6,456 bases of DNA from Fusobacteriota bacterium (GTDB taxonomy: Bacteria > Fusobacteriota > Fusobacteriia > Fusobacteriales > Fusobacteriaceae). Under the pieces are notes generated by a model. That model had not been told where the DNA came from, made no database searches, and saw nothing but the letters and a program-made list of their open reading frames with translations. The stretch lies in assembly GCA_003973585.1 (NCBI GenBank), contig QNYN01000183.1, forward strand, positions 1-6,456, read 5' to 3'. Numbering within the stretch: the first letter of the stretch is position 1; each line of letters starts with the position of its first letter. Of the stretch, positions 1 to 5,775 are shown piece by piece. Both the position numbers and the translations under genes were made by a program.

Positions 1-656
1 TATTCTTTAGCACTTTCTACTACCATTTCAATAGCCATTTTATGTTTTTTGGGATTTTTTACTATTCCACCTTTTTCTATATTTTCTCTTCCTACTTCAA
101 ATTGTGGTTTAATTAGAGCCATTAATTTTGTATTTTCATTCATAAATTTAATTAGATGAGGTATTACCTTAGTTATAGATATAAAAGATACATCCATAAC
201 AATAAAATCTATTTTGCTATTATCAATATCTTCTAAAGTCAAGTCTTTAATATGTGTTCCTTCTATAGATTTAACTTGCTCATGATTTCTTAGTTTCCAA
301 TCAAGTTGATTTGTACCTACATCCATAGAGTAAACAAAAGTTGCTCCATTTTGTAATGCACAGTCTGTAAATCCACCTGTAGAAGCTCCTACATCTAATA
401 TTGTTTTACCATTAAAATCTAAACCCCAAATTTTAATAGCTTTTTCTAACTTAAGTCCACCACGACTTACATATTTTAAAACTTCACCTTTAATTCTTAT
501 TTCAGGAAGATCTTCAGTCCATTTTATTGTAGTACCAGGTTTTTCTATTTTTTTATTATCTACTATTACAACTCCTGCCATTACAGCTCTTTTAGCTCTT
601 TCTCTAGTTTCAAAAAAACCTTGTTGTACCAAGAGCACATCTATTCTTTCTTTCAT
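1..656 (-). CDS. tlyA: TlyA-family rRNA 2'-O-methyltransferase (C-terminus cut by window edge)
   Basis: The 218 visible codons encode an N-terminal S4-type RNA-binding region (about residues 1-60, beginning MKERIDVLLVQQGFFETRERA) followed by a Rossmann-like methyltransferase domain. Clear TlyA marks are KYVSRGGLKL (61-70), the SAM-binding loop DVGASTGGFTDCAL (88-101), the acidic residue in MDVG (D112), DVSFIS (155-160) and LIKPQFEVGR (181-190). K69, D155 and K183 fit three members of the K-D-K-E catalytic set of 2'-O-methyltransferases. Characterised TlyA enzymes methylate 16S and/or 23S rRNA cytidines, and some were described as haemolysins. The family is usually about 270 residues, so roughly 50 are missing beyond position 1. 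The ATG at 654-656 has an AGAGAGG Shine-Dalgarno at 663-669, and the gene starts 19 bp after the HD gene stops, so it is probably the next cistron of that operon. The family call is firm; the exact rRNA target is not readable. Confidence 0.93.
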   Translation of the reverse strand, partial: MKERIDVLLVQQGFFETRERAKRAVMAGVVIVDNKKIEKPGTTIKWTEDLPEIRIKGEVLKYVSRGGLKLEKAIKIWGLDFNGKTILDVGASTGGFTDCALQNGATFVYSMDVGTNQLDWKLRNHEQVKSIEGTHIKDLTLEDIDNSKIDFIVMDVSFISITKVIPHLIKFMNENTKLMALIKPQFEVGRENIEKGGIVKNPKKHKMAIEMVVESAKE

Positions 657-675
657 TAAATACCTCTCTACTTCT

Positions 676-1512
676 TTATAATCCTCTATCAAAAATCTTA
701 TTATCATTAAAATATTTAAATAACTCACATTGAATTACTAATTTTTCAAAACCTATTTTATTTACTTTTTGTATTAAACTCTTAGTTTCTTTTATTCTTT
801 TTATAAAAAATTCATCTCCTATGATAATTTTTTTATTAGCATTGTAATAACTAAGTAATTGCTTATTATTTTTTAATTTCAACTCTACTTTTGCTCTTTT
901 CAATCTATCTTTTATAATTCCACTAGTTATATTTAATTTCTCTTGAATTTCATCTAAAGAATGACCTTTAGCCATTAATTCCACTATTTTATCTGCACCA
1001 ATAGGATTTATCCTATGATATTTAGCTGAATATTCATCAGCTTTATGAACCATAAGTGCTTCTTTTGTAGAAGGGCTAACTCTTCCCCATCTACCATGGT
1101 GTGATAAAACAATATGAACTATCTTTCTTTCTGTATTATGATCTAAAATAAGCCCTGTTTTTTGTTCCATTTCTTTTAAAATTCCTTGAGCTTCCTTTCT
1201 TATTCTATCAGGTTTTTTTAACATTACTTGACTATGAGATAAAGCAGAATCTCCACCTGTAGCCCTTATTGTTGCCTTTGAAGTATCATGTATTATTATC
1301 CCAACTAACATTGCGAATAAATCTAACTCTTCAGAAGCTCTTTTCAAATTTCTATAAGATCTTTTTAAATCCCTTATTGCTATTTCTAATACATCATATG
1401 TATGAGTTGTAACAGAAACTCCTAAATCTTCAATTTCTTTCAATTGATCAATTATAGGAAATTCTAGAAGCGTTTCTATATATTCTTTTGCTTTTTTATT
1501 AATATTTTGCAT
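676..1512 (-). CDS. HD-domain phosphohydrolase with YhaM-like HD core and C-terminal helix-turn-helix
   Basis: This 278-residue soluble protein has a complete set of HD metal ligands: H37, H75-D76 (in HDTSK), H93, H133, H138-H139 and D159. The stretch IVHIVLSHHGRWG (131-143), followed by a P, an A-L-x-V-H segment and KADEYSAK (157-164), resembles the HD domain of the 3'-5' exoribonuclease YhaM as I remember it. The N-terminal OB-fold of YhaM is absent. The second half of the HD signature is odd: HDTSK where many family members have HD-hydrophobic-G-K. Residues about 171-212 (GHSLDEIQEKLNITSGIIKD and after) look like a sigma-region-4-style helix-turn-helix, followed by a basic tail of about 65 residues with no recognisable motif. 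No signal peptide or membrane helix is seen. The start overlaps the end of dxs by 14 bp and tlyA follows after 19 bp. HD membership is firm. The substrate is unknown; RNA or nucleotide phosphodiester hydrolysis is inference from similarity and neighbours. Confidence 0.85.
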   Translation of the reverse strand: MQNINKKAKEYIETLLEFPIIDQLKEIEDLGVSVTTHTYDVLEIAIRDLKRSYRNLKRASEELDLFAMLVGIIIHDTSKATIRATGGDSALSHSQVMLKKPDRIRKEAQGILKEMEQKTGLILDHNTERKIVHIVLSHHGRWGRVSPSTKEALMVHKADEYSAKYHRINPIGADKIVELMAKGHSLDEIQEKLNITSGIIKDRLKRAKVELKLKNNKQLLSYYNANKKIIIGDEFFIKRIKETKSLIQKVNKIGFEKLVIQCELFKYFNDNKIFDRGL

Positions 1513-3310
1513 TTATACACCTTTCAATCTCATTTATAAGAGGCTCACCTCTAAGTCCTAATTCTTCTAAAAGTTCTCCTCTTTTTCCATGGGGAACAAA
1601 ATCTGATTTTACCCCTAATCTAAATATTTTACTGTTAATATCCATAGTGTTTAACTCTTCTAAAAGATAACTTCCAAAACCACTTTTTAATTGTCCTTCC
1701 TCTATTGTTATTATAGTTTTATAATTACTAAAATTCTTTTCTATATACTTATTATCCAAAGGTCTAATTGTTGAAATTCCTACTATTGTAGGAGATATTC
1801 CTCTATTATTTAACTCTTTTTCTATACTTATTATTTCCTTTAACATACTACCAACAGCTAATATCAAAGTATCTTTACCTTTTTGTATATCTTTCCATTT
1901 TCCAAATTCAAATGTAGGAGTATCGTAATCCCAAGCACTATCCCGTGGAATTCTAATGGCAAGGGGACCTTTTTTATATCTCACAGAAAAATCTAATATT
2001 TCCTGAAATTCTTTTGCATTTGTAGGAGCTAATATATTTATCCTTGGTATCGTTAATAAATAAGAGATATCATATAATCCTTGATGGGTTTTTCCATCTT
2101 CTCCTACTATTCCAGCTCTATCTAAAATAAAATTTACCGATAAATTTTGTATAGAAATATCATGGATAATTTGTCCATAAGCTCTTTGTAAAAATGTAGA
2201 ATAAATTGCTACATAGGGTAATTTTCCTTGCGTTGCAAGTCCTCCTGCAAAAGTTACAGTATGCCCTTCTGCTATTCCCATATCATAAGCTCTATCTTTA
2301 AATTCATTAAAATAATCAGATAACCCAGTTCCTTTTACCATTCCACAACAAAGAGCATAAATATCTTTATTTTTTCTTCCTAATTCAACTAATTTATCTC
2401 CAAATACTTTAGAATAAGAGATGTTTCCTTTAGCTGTTTCACCTGTTGCCATATTAAATGGAGAAATTCCATGAAATTTTTCTGGATTCTCTTCTGCTGG
2501 TAAATACCCTTTACCTTTTTTAGTTTTTACATGTAAAAATAACGGCCCTTTTAAATCTTTAGCCTTTTCTAATGTTGATAATAATTCCTCAAAATTGTGT
2601 CCATCTACAGGTCCTATATATTTAAATCCTAACAATTCTGACATACTTACAGGTGCTACTATAGTTTTTACCCCATGTTCTACACGACCAATTAAGTCAG
2701 CAATTCTATTACCAATTTTTCCTCGTCTTACTATATTTTCTACATCACTTTTTAGTTCTAGATAAAACTTACTTCCCATAGCACGACTAAAAAATTTAGA
2801 AAGTGATCCTACATTAGTTCCGATAGACATTTCGTTATCATTTAAAATAACTATAATATTTTCGCATTTGCCACCCATATTATTTAAGGCTTCTAAAGAA
2901 TGACCATTAGCCATAGATGCATCACCTATTACTACTATTACCTTATTTTCTTTTGAAGCAGTAGCTATTCCAAATCCAGCTGATAATGCTGACCCTGCAT
3001 GGCCTGATATAAACTGATCATGAATGGATTCTTCTCTATCGGTAAATGGTCCTATCCCATCTTTTTGACGAAGGGTATGAAATTCATCTTCCCTTCCTGT
3101 TATTATTTTATGTACATAAGATTGATGTCCTACATCAAATAAAATCTTGTCTTTAGGAGAGTCGAAAACACTGTGTAGTGCAAGTGTTAACTCTACAACT
3201 CCTAAATTAGGACCTATATGACCACCATTTTTACAAGCAGTTTTTATCAATATTTTTCTTATCTCATTAGATTTTATTGTTAATTCTTCTATTAACTTTT
3301 TTTTATCCAT
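1499..3310 (-). CDS. dxs: 1-deoxy-D-xylulose-5-phosphate synthase
   Basis: Dxs condenses pyruvate and glyceraldehyde 3-phosphate, with thiamine diphosphate and Mg2+, to DXP, the entry step of the MEP isoprenoid pathway (also a source of thiamine and pyridoxal precursors). The 603 residues cover the three transketolase-type domains. Visible marks are GGHIGPNLGVVELTLALH (29-46), DVGHQSYVHKIITGR (59-73), the cofactor motif GDA (129-131) to ILNDNEMSI (155-163), FKYIGPVDGH (229-238), H280, the catalytic glutamate in GIAEGH (E348), YSTFLQRAYGQ (370-380), DRAGIVGEDGKTHQG (397-411, with H409) and IRIPRDS (452-458). The usual GDG is GDA here and the usual IAEQHA is IAEGHT, while the metal ligand D130 and the Asn residues are kept. 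Length is slightly below the usual ~620 because the N-terminus is short. An in-frame TAG directly precedes the ATG, and AGGGG at 3317-3321 supports this start. An A8 run lies in codons 3-5. The gene is second in the operon after yhbY. Confidence 0.96.
   Translation of the reverse strand: MDKKKLIEELTIKSNEIRKILIKTACKNGGHIGPNLGVVELTLALHSVFDSPKDKILFDVGHQSYVHKIITGREDEFHTLRQKDGIGPFTDREESIHDQFISGHAGSALSAGFGIATASKENKVIVVIGDASMANGHSLEALNNMGGKCENIIVILNDNEMSIGTNVGSLSKFFSRAMGSKFYLELKSDVENIVRRGKIGNRIADLIGRVEHGVKTIVAPVSMSELLGFKYIGPVDGHNFEELLSTLEKAKDLKGPLFLHVKTKKGKGYLPAEENPEKFHGISPFNMATGETAKGNISYSKVFGDKLVELGRKNKDIYALCCGMVKGTGLSDYFNEFKDRAYDMGIAEGHTVTFAGGLATQGKLPYVAIYSTFLQRAYGQIIHDISIQNLSVNFILDRAGIVGEDGKTHQGLYDISYLLTIPRINILAPTNAKEFQEILDFSVRYKKGPLAIRIPRDSAWDYDTPTFEFGKWKDIQKGKDTLILAVGSMLKEIISIEKELNNRGISPTIVGISTIRPLDNKYIEKNFSNYKTIITIEEGQLKSGFGSYLLEELNTMDINSKIFRLGVKSDFVPHGKRGELLEELGLRGEPLINEIERCINAKY
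1518..1526 (-). promoter_or_regulatory. Shine-Dalgarno of the HD-domain gene, inside the end of dxs
   Basis: The minus strand reads TGAAAGGTG here, with 5 bases between it and the ATG at 1510-1512. It lies inside the last codons of dxs, and the two reading frames overlap by 14 bp. This supports the chosen start and suggests translational coupling, with ribosomes finishing dxs able to re-initiate on the HD gene. Confidence 0.7.
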
Positions 3311-3337
3311 CTAAATCCCCTAATTAAGCTTTATTAA

Positions 3338-3643
3338 TTATATCCTTTTTAAATCTTCTGATATTACTGGATGATCTTTGTTTTCTTTAAATAAAGTTAT
3401 TATTCTTCCTGTTATCCCTACTACTTGACATCCACTTTTTTCAGCTAATTCAGTTGCTAATTCTCTTTTATCAACTTCTGAATTTTGTAAAATTTTAACT
3501 TTAATTAATTCTCTTTTATCTATTGCATCTAAAATACTAGAAATTATATTTTCACTAAATCCATCTTTTCCTACTCTTACTAAAGGTGACATATCATGAG
3601 CTACTTTTCTCAAATATGCTCTTTTTTTACTATTTAATTCCAT
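3338..3643 (-). CDS. yhbY: YhbY family (CRM domain) RNA-binding ribosome assembly protein
   Basis: The 101-residue protein is a single CRS1/YhbY (CRM) domain, matching the family's usual length of about 95-105. Marks are KKRAYLRKVAHDMSPLVRVG (6-25), the RNA-binding GxxG loop in VGKDGFSENI (G25 to G28), the central RELIKVKIL segment and a C-terminal GITGRIITLFKENKD. E. coli YhbY associates with pre-50S particles, and plant homologues act in group II intron splicing, so a role in large-subunit assembly is the best inference. The ATG at 3641-3643 is preceded by a strong AAAGGAG (3653-3659). A perfect 9-bp inverted repeat sits 5 bp upstream of that site. The gene follows rnj after 101 bp and precedes dxs by 27 bp, and looks like the first gene of the yhbY-dxs-HD-tlyA operon. 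Confidence 0.93.
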   Translation of the reverse strand: MELNSKKRAYLRKVAHDMSPLVRVGKDGFSENIISSILDAIDKRELIKVKILQNSEVDKRELATELAEKSGCQVVGITGRIITLFKENKDHPVISEDLKRI

Positions 3644-3664
3644 TTTTTATTACTCCTTTTTATT

Positions 3665-3685
3665 ATGGTAACTGCAAGTTACCAT
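3665..3685. repeat. Perfect 9-bp inverted repeat upstream of yhbY (operator or leader hairpin)
   Basis: The plus strand reads ATGGTAACT, GCA, AGTTACCAT: two perfectly complementary 9-bp arms around a 3-bp centre, including three G-C pairs per arm in a very AT-rich gap. It ends a few bases before the yhbY Shine-Dalgarno. Neither strand has a U-tract right after it, so it is not a normal intrinsic terminator. The minus strand has CATAAT at 3684-3689, one base off a -10 consensus, which would place a transcription start inside the palindrome. However, the -35 candidates are poor (TTCAGG at 18 bp). It could be a repressor operator or an RNA hairpin in the rnj-yhbY intercistronic region. Confidence 0.75.
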
Positions 3686-3744
3686 TATGTCTTATTGATT
3701 TAATTATCCTGAATTCACTATTACTAAATACTAAAAATTTTAAA

Positions 3745-5664
3745 TTATACTTCCATTACAATTGGTAAGATAATTGGTGATCTTTTAATTTTTTCATAGA
3801 AGAATTTATTAGCTACATCTTTTGTTATTCCTTTTAATGTAGACCAACTTCTTTTGTCTTCTTCTTTTACTTCTTCTAATTTTTCCCTAATAATAACTTT
3901 AGCTTTTTCAATCATAATATCAGCATCTCTAGAATATACAAATCCACGAGTTACAATGTCAGGTCCTGCTAATATTTTCCCAGTAGTTTTATCTATTGTT
4001 AATACTATTATTACAACTCCATCTTCTGCTAATTGTTGTCTATCTCTAAGTACAACTTTTCCGATATCTCCTACTCCTAAACCATCAACTAAAGTTATAC
4101 CTGAAGTAACTTTTCCTGCTAATTTAGCATATGATTTTGTTACTTCTACACGGCTACCATTAGTGGCTATTATTATTTTATCTTCAGGAATTCCTGTTTC
4201 CATTGCTGTTTTTTTATGAGCTATAAGCATCTTATAATCACCATGTACTGGCATGAAATTTTTTGGTCTAACTAAATTTAACATCAATTTTTGTTCATCT
4301 TGAGAACCATGTCCTGAAACATGAATTCCAGCTATTTTTTTAAATACAACATCAGCATCATTTTTTAATAAATTATTAATGTTATTGTATACAGCTCTTT
4401 CATTTCCAGGGATAGGAGTTGCAGATATAATTACTGTGTCTCCCTTTCTTATTTTTATATGCTTATGCATATTTTTAGCTATTCTAGATAATGCTGCTAA
4501 CGGTTCCCCTTGAGTTCCTGTACATAATAAAACTACTTTTTCATCAGGTAATTTTTCTACTTGTTTTAAACTTACCATGATTCCTTCTGGTAATTTTAAA
4601 TATCCTAATTTAGAAGCAATATCAAATACTTTTACCATACTTCTTCCTTCTACAGCTATTTTTCTGTTTACTCTATTAGCTTCATTTACAATTTGTTGTA
4701 ATCTATAAATATGAGAAGCAAAAGATGCAATTATAACTCTTCCAGTTGCCTTTTCAAATTCTTTTCTTATAGATTCTCCTACACTTCTTTCAGAAGGTGT
4801 ATATCCTTCTAATTCTGAATTTGTACTGTCTGAAAGTAGTAAATCTATTCCTTCATCTCCTAATTTTGCTAACCTACTAAAATCTACTCCATCTCCATCT
4901 ACTGGTGTTAAGTCGATTTTAAAATCTCCTGTATGTAATACTTTTCCTGCTGGTGTTTTTATACAAATTGCATATGCATCAGCGATACTGTGAGTTACAC
5001 TTATAAATTCTACTTCAAAATATTTTCCAATTTTAAATTTACTTCTACCACGAGCTTCTTTCATTTTAGGAGTAAATTTTCCAAAGGCTGATTTTTCAAA
5101 TTTTGATTTTGCTAGAGCTAATGCTAATTTTCCTCCATACATTGGAATATTATGATCAATAGTTTGATATAAATAAGGTGTTCCTCCAATATGATCCTCA
5201 TGACCATGGGTAATTAGAAGTGCCTTTACTTTATCTTTATTACTAGCAACATAACTATAATCTGGGATTACTACATCTATTCCAGGTAACGCTTCGTCTG
5301 GAAAAGCAATTCCTGCATCTACGATTACAATTTCATCTCTATATTGAAATAAAGTCATGTTTTTTCCGATTTCATCTAATCCACCTAAAGGAATAACATA
5401 TAATTTTTCCTCTTTTTTATTCTTTGGTGCAACCGTACTTTTAGGAACTATCTTTTTAGTTCCTTTATGTACTTTTTTTCTATGTTTTATATCTTTTATA
5501 GAATCTTTAGTCATCCCTTCTTTTTTCACTTTTGGTTCACTTTTTATATTTTCTGTTTTCTCCGTTAATTTTTCAGTATTTTGTTTATTTTTTTTAAAGA
5601 AAATACCGGCTTTTTTTATAGGAGTCTTAGAGAAAGCAGTTTTGCCTTCTATCCTTTTGTTCAT
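3745..5664 (-). CDS. rnj: Ribonuclease J with lysine-rich N-terminal extension
   Basis: RNase J is a Zn-dependent metallo-beta-lactamase/beta-CASP enzyme with endonuclease and 5'-3' exonuclease activity in mRNA decay and 16S rRNA 5'-end maturation. The core begins near residue 88 (LYVIPLGGLDEIGKN). It shows HGHEDHIGG (153-161), H225 in SVTHS, HTGDFKID (244-251), DSTNSELEG (279-287), the beta-CASP region with CTGTQGEP (381-388) and ISATPIPGNE (413-422), HVSGHGSQDE (448-457, phosphate-binding SGH), and MPVHGDY (471-477). The C-terminal domain ends in a basic helix. Total length is 639 against about 555 for Bacillus RNase J1. The difference is an N-terminal tail of about 87 residues, very rich in Lys with some Thr and Glu and probably disordered, whose coding region holds A8 and A7 runs. 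A perfect Shine-Dalgarno at 5670-5678 supports the long start; M51 lacks a spaced one. It probably has its own promoter after the hairpin that follows mrdA. Confidence 0.96.
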   Translation of the reverse strand: MNKRIEGKTAFSKTPIKKAGIFFKKNKQNTEKLTEKTENIKSEPKVKKEGMTKDSIKDIKHRKKVHKGTKKIVPKSTVAPKNKKEEKLYVIPLGGLDEIGKNMTLFQYRDEIVIVDAGIAFPDEALPGIDVVIPDYSYVASNKDKVKALLITHGHEDHIGGTPYLYQTIDHNIPMYGGKLALALAKSKFEKSAFGKFTPKMKEARGRSKFKIGKYFEVEFISVTHSIADAYAICIKTPAGKVLHTGDFKIDLTPVDGDGVDFSRLAKLGDEGIDLLLSDSTNSELEGYTPSERSVGESIRKEFEKATGRVIIASFASHIYRLQQIVNEANRVNRKIAVEGRSMVKVFDIASKLGYLKLPEGIMVSLKQVEKLPDEKVVLLCTGTQGEPLAALSRIAKNMHKHIKIRKGDTVIISATPIPGNERAVYNNINNLLKNDADVVFKKIAGIHVSGHGSQDEQKLMLNLVRPKNFMPVHGDYKMLIAHKKTAMETGIPEDKIIIATNGSRVEVTKSYAKLAGKVTSGITLVDGLGVGDIGKVVLRDRQQLAEDGVVIIVLTIDKTTGKILAGPDIVTRGFVYSRDADIMIEKAKVIIREKLEEVKEEDKRSWSTLKGITKDVANKFFYEKIKRSPIILPIVMEV

Positions 5665-5669
5665 GTTTT

Positions 5670-5678
5670 CCCTCCTTA
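5670..5678 (-). promoter_or_regulatory. Strong Shine-Dalgarno of rnj
   Basis: The minus strand reads TAAGGAGGG, a full anti-16S match, with 5 bases to the ATG at 5662-5664. It fixes the long form of RNase J, including the basic N-terminal tail, as the translated product. It abuts the palindrome at 5679-5703, so folding of that element could affect access to it. Confidence 0.85.
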
Positions 5679-5703
5679 ATTTTTAAGAAAAATTCTTAAA
5701 AAT
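5679..5703. repeat. Perfect 11-bp inverted repeat in the rnj leader
   Basis: The arms ATTTTTAAGAA (5679-5689) and TTCTTAAAAAT (5693-5703) are exact reverse complements around AAA. The element lies directly upstream of the rnj Shine-Dalgarno. If the TATAAT at 5710-5715 is the -10 box, transcription would begin at about the first base of this palindrome, giving an mRNA that starts with a hairpin. As DNA it could be an operator. The pairs are nearly all A-T, so part of the symmetry may be due to base composition, but 11 of 11 is notable. Confidence 0.7.
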
Positions 5704-5709
5704 CATACA

Positions 5710-5715
5710 ATTATA
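5710..5715 (-). promoter_or_regulatory. Candidate -10 box for rnj
   Basis: The minus strand reads a perfect TATAAT, 45 bases upstream of the rnj ATG. No good -35 hexamer is found at 16-18 bp (AAACTA at 17 bp), so the call rests on the -10 and on its position after the terminator-like hairpin. In AT-rich DNA TATAAT occurs often by chance. Confidence 0.35.
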
Positions 5716-5749
5716 AAACTAAAAAAACTCTTTAGTTTTTTAGTTTTAT
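5713..5749 (-). terminator. Terminator-like hairpin after mrdA
   Basis: The arms 5713-5729 and 5734-5749 pair over 16 base pairs with one bulged A (5721) around a 4-base loop (CTTT on the plus strand). In the mrdA transcript the 3' arm is AGTTTTTTTAGTTTTAT, so the U-rich tract is part of the stem. Only two G-C pairs are present and no separate U-run follows, which makes it weak for an intrinsic terminator. Position is right: 26 bp after the mrdA stop codon. The base of the stem overlaps the candidate rnj -10 box, so it may instead be a leader or attenuator structure. Confidence 0.45.
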
Positions 5750-5775
5750 TTACACTAGTTATTATATTGTTATAA

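Noticed and set aside
3321..3340. TAATTAA/TTAATTA inverted repeat between yhbY and dxs as a terminator
   Set aside because: The stem is only 7 bp, all A-T, includes the yhbY stop codon and has no U-run. Chance symmetry in AT-rich DNA is the simpler view.
3586..3768. Plus-strand open frame of 60 codons across the yhbY start and the rnj-yhbY gap
   Set aside because: It is hydrophobic, lies mostly antisense to yhbY and the gap, and lacks a family-like sequence. It is best explained as a shadow of AT-rich DNA.
3854..4219. Plus-strand open frame of 121 codons
   Set aside because: It is fully antisense to the conserved RNase J C-terminal region, and its Ser/Thr/Ile-rich composition is what the reverse complement of that gene gives.
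5357..5686. Plus-strand open frame of 109 codons that looks like a membrane protein (Phe/Leu/Ser rich)
   Set aside because: It is the antisense of the lysine-rich RNase J tail: AAA codons read backwards give Phe, which fakes hydrophobic segments.
5761..5766. Second TATAAT on the minus strand just after the mrdA stop
   Set aside because: It has only a poor -35 (TTAAAT) and would fire into the terminator-like hairpin. It is less likely than the box at 5710-5715 and may be chance.
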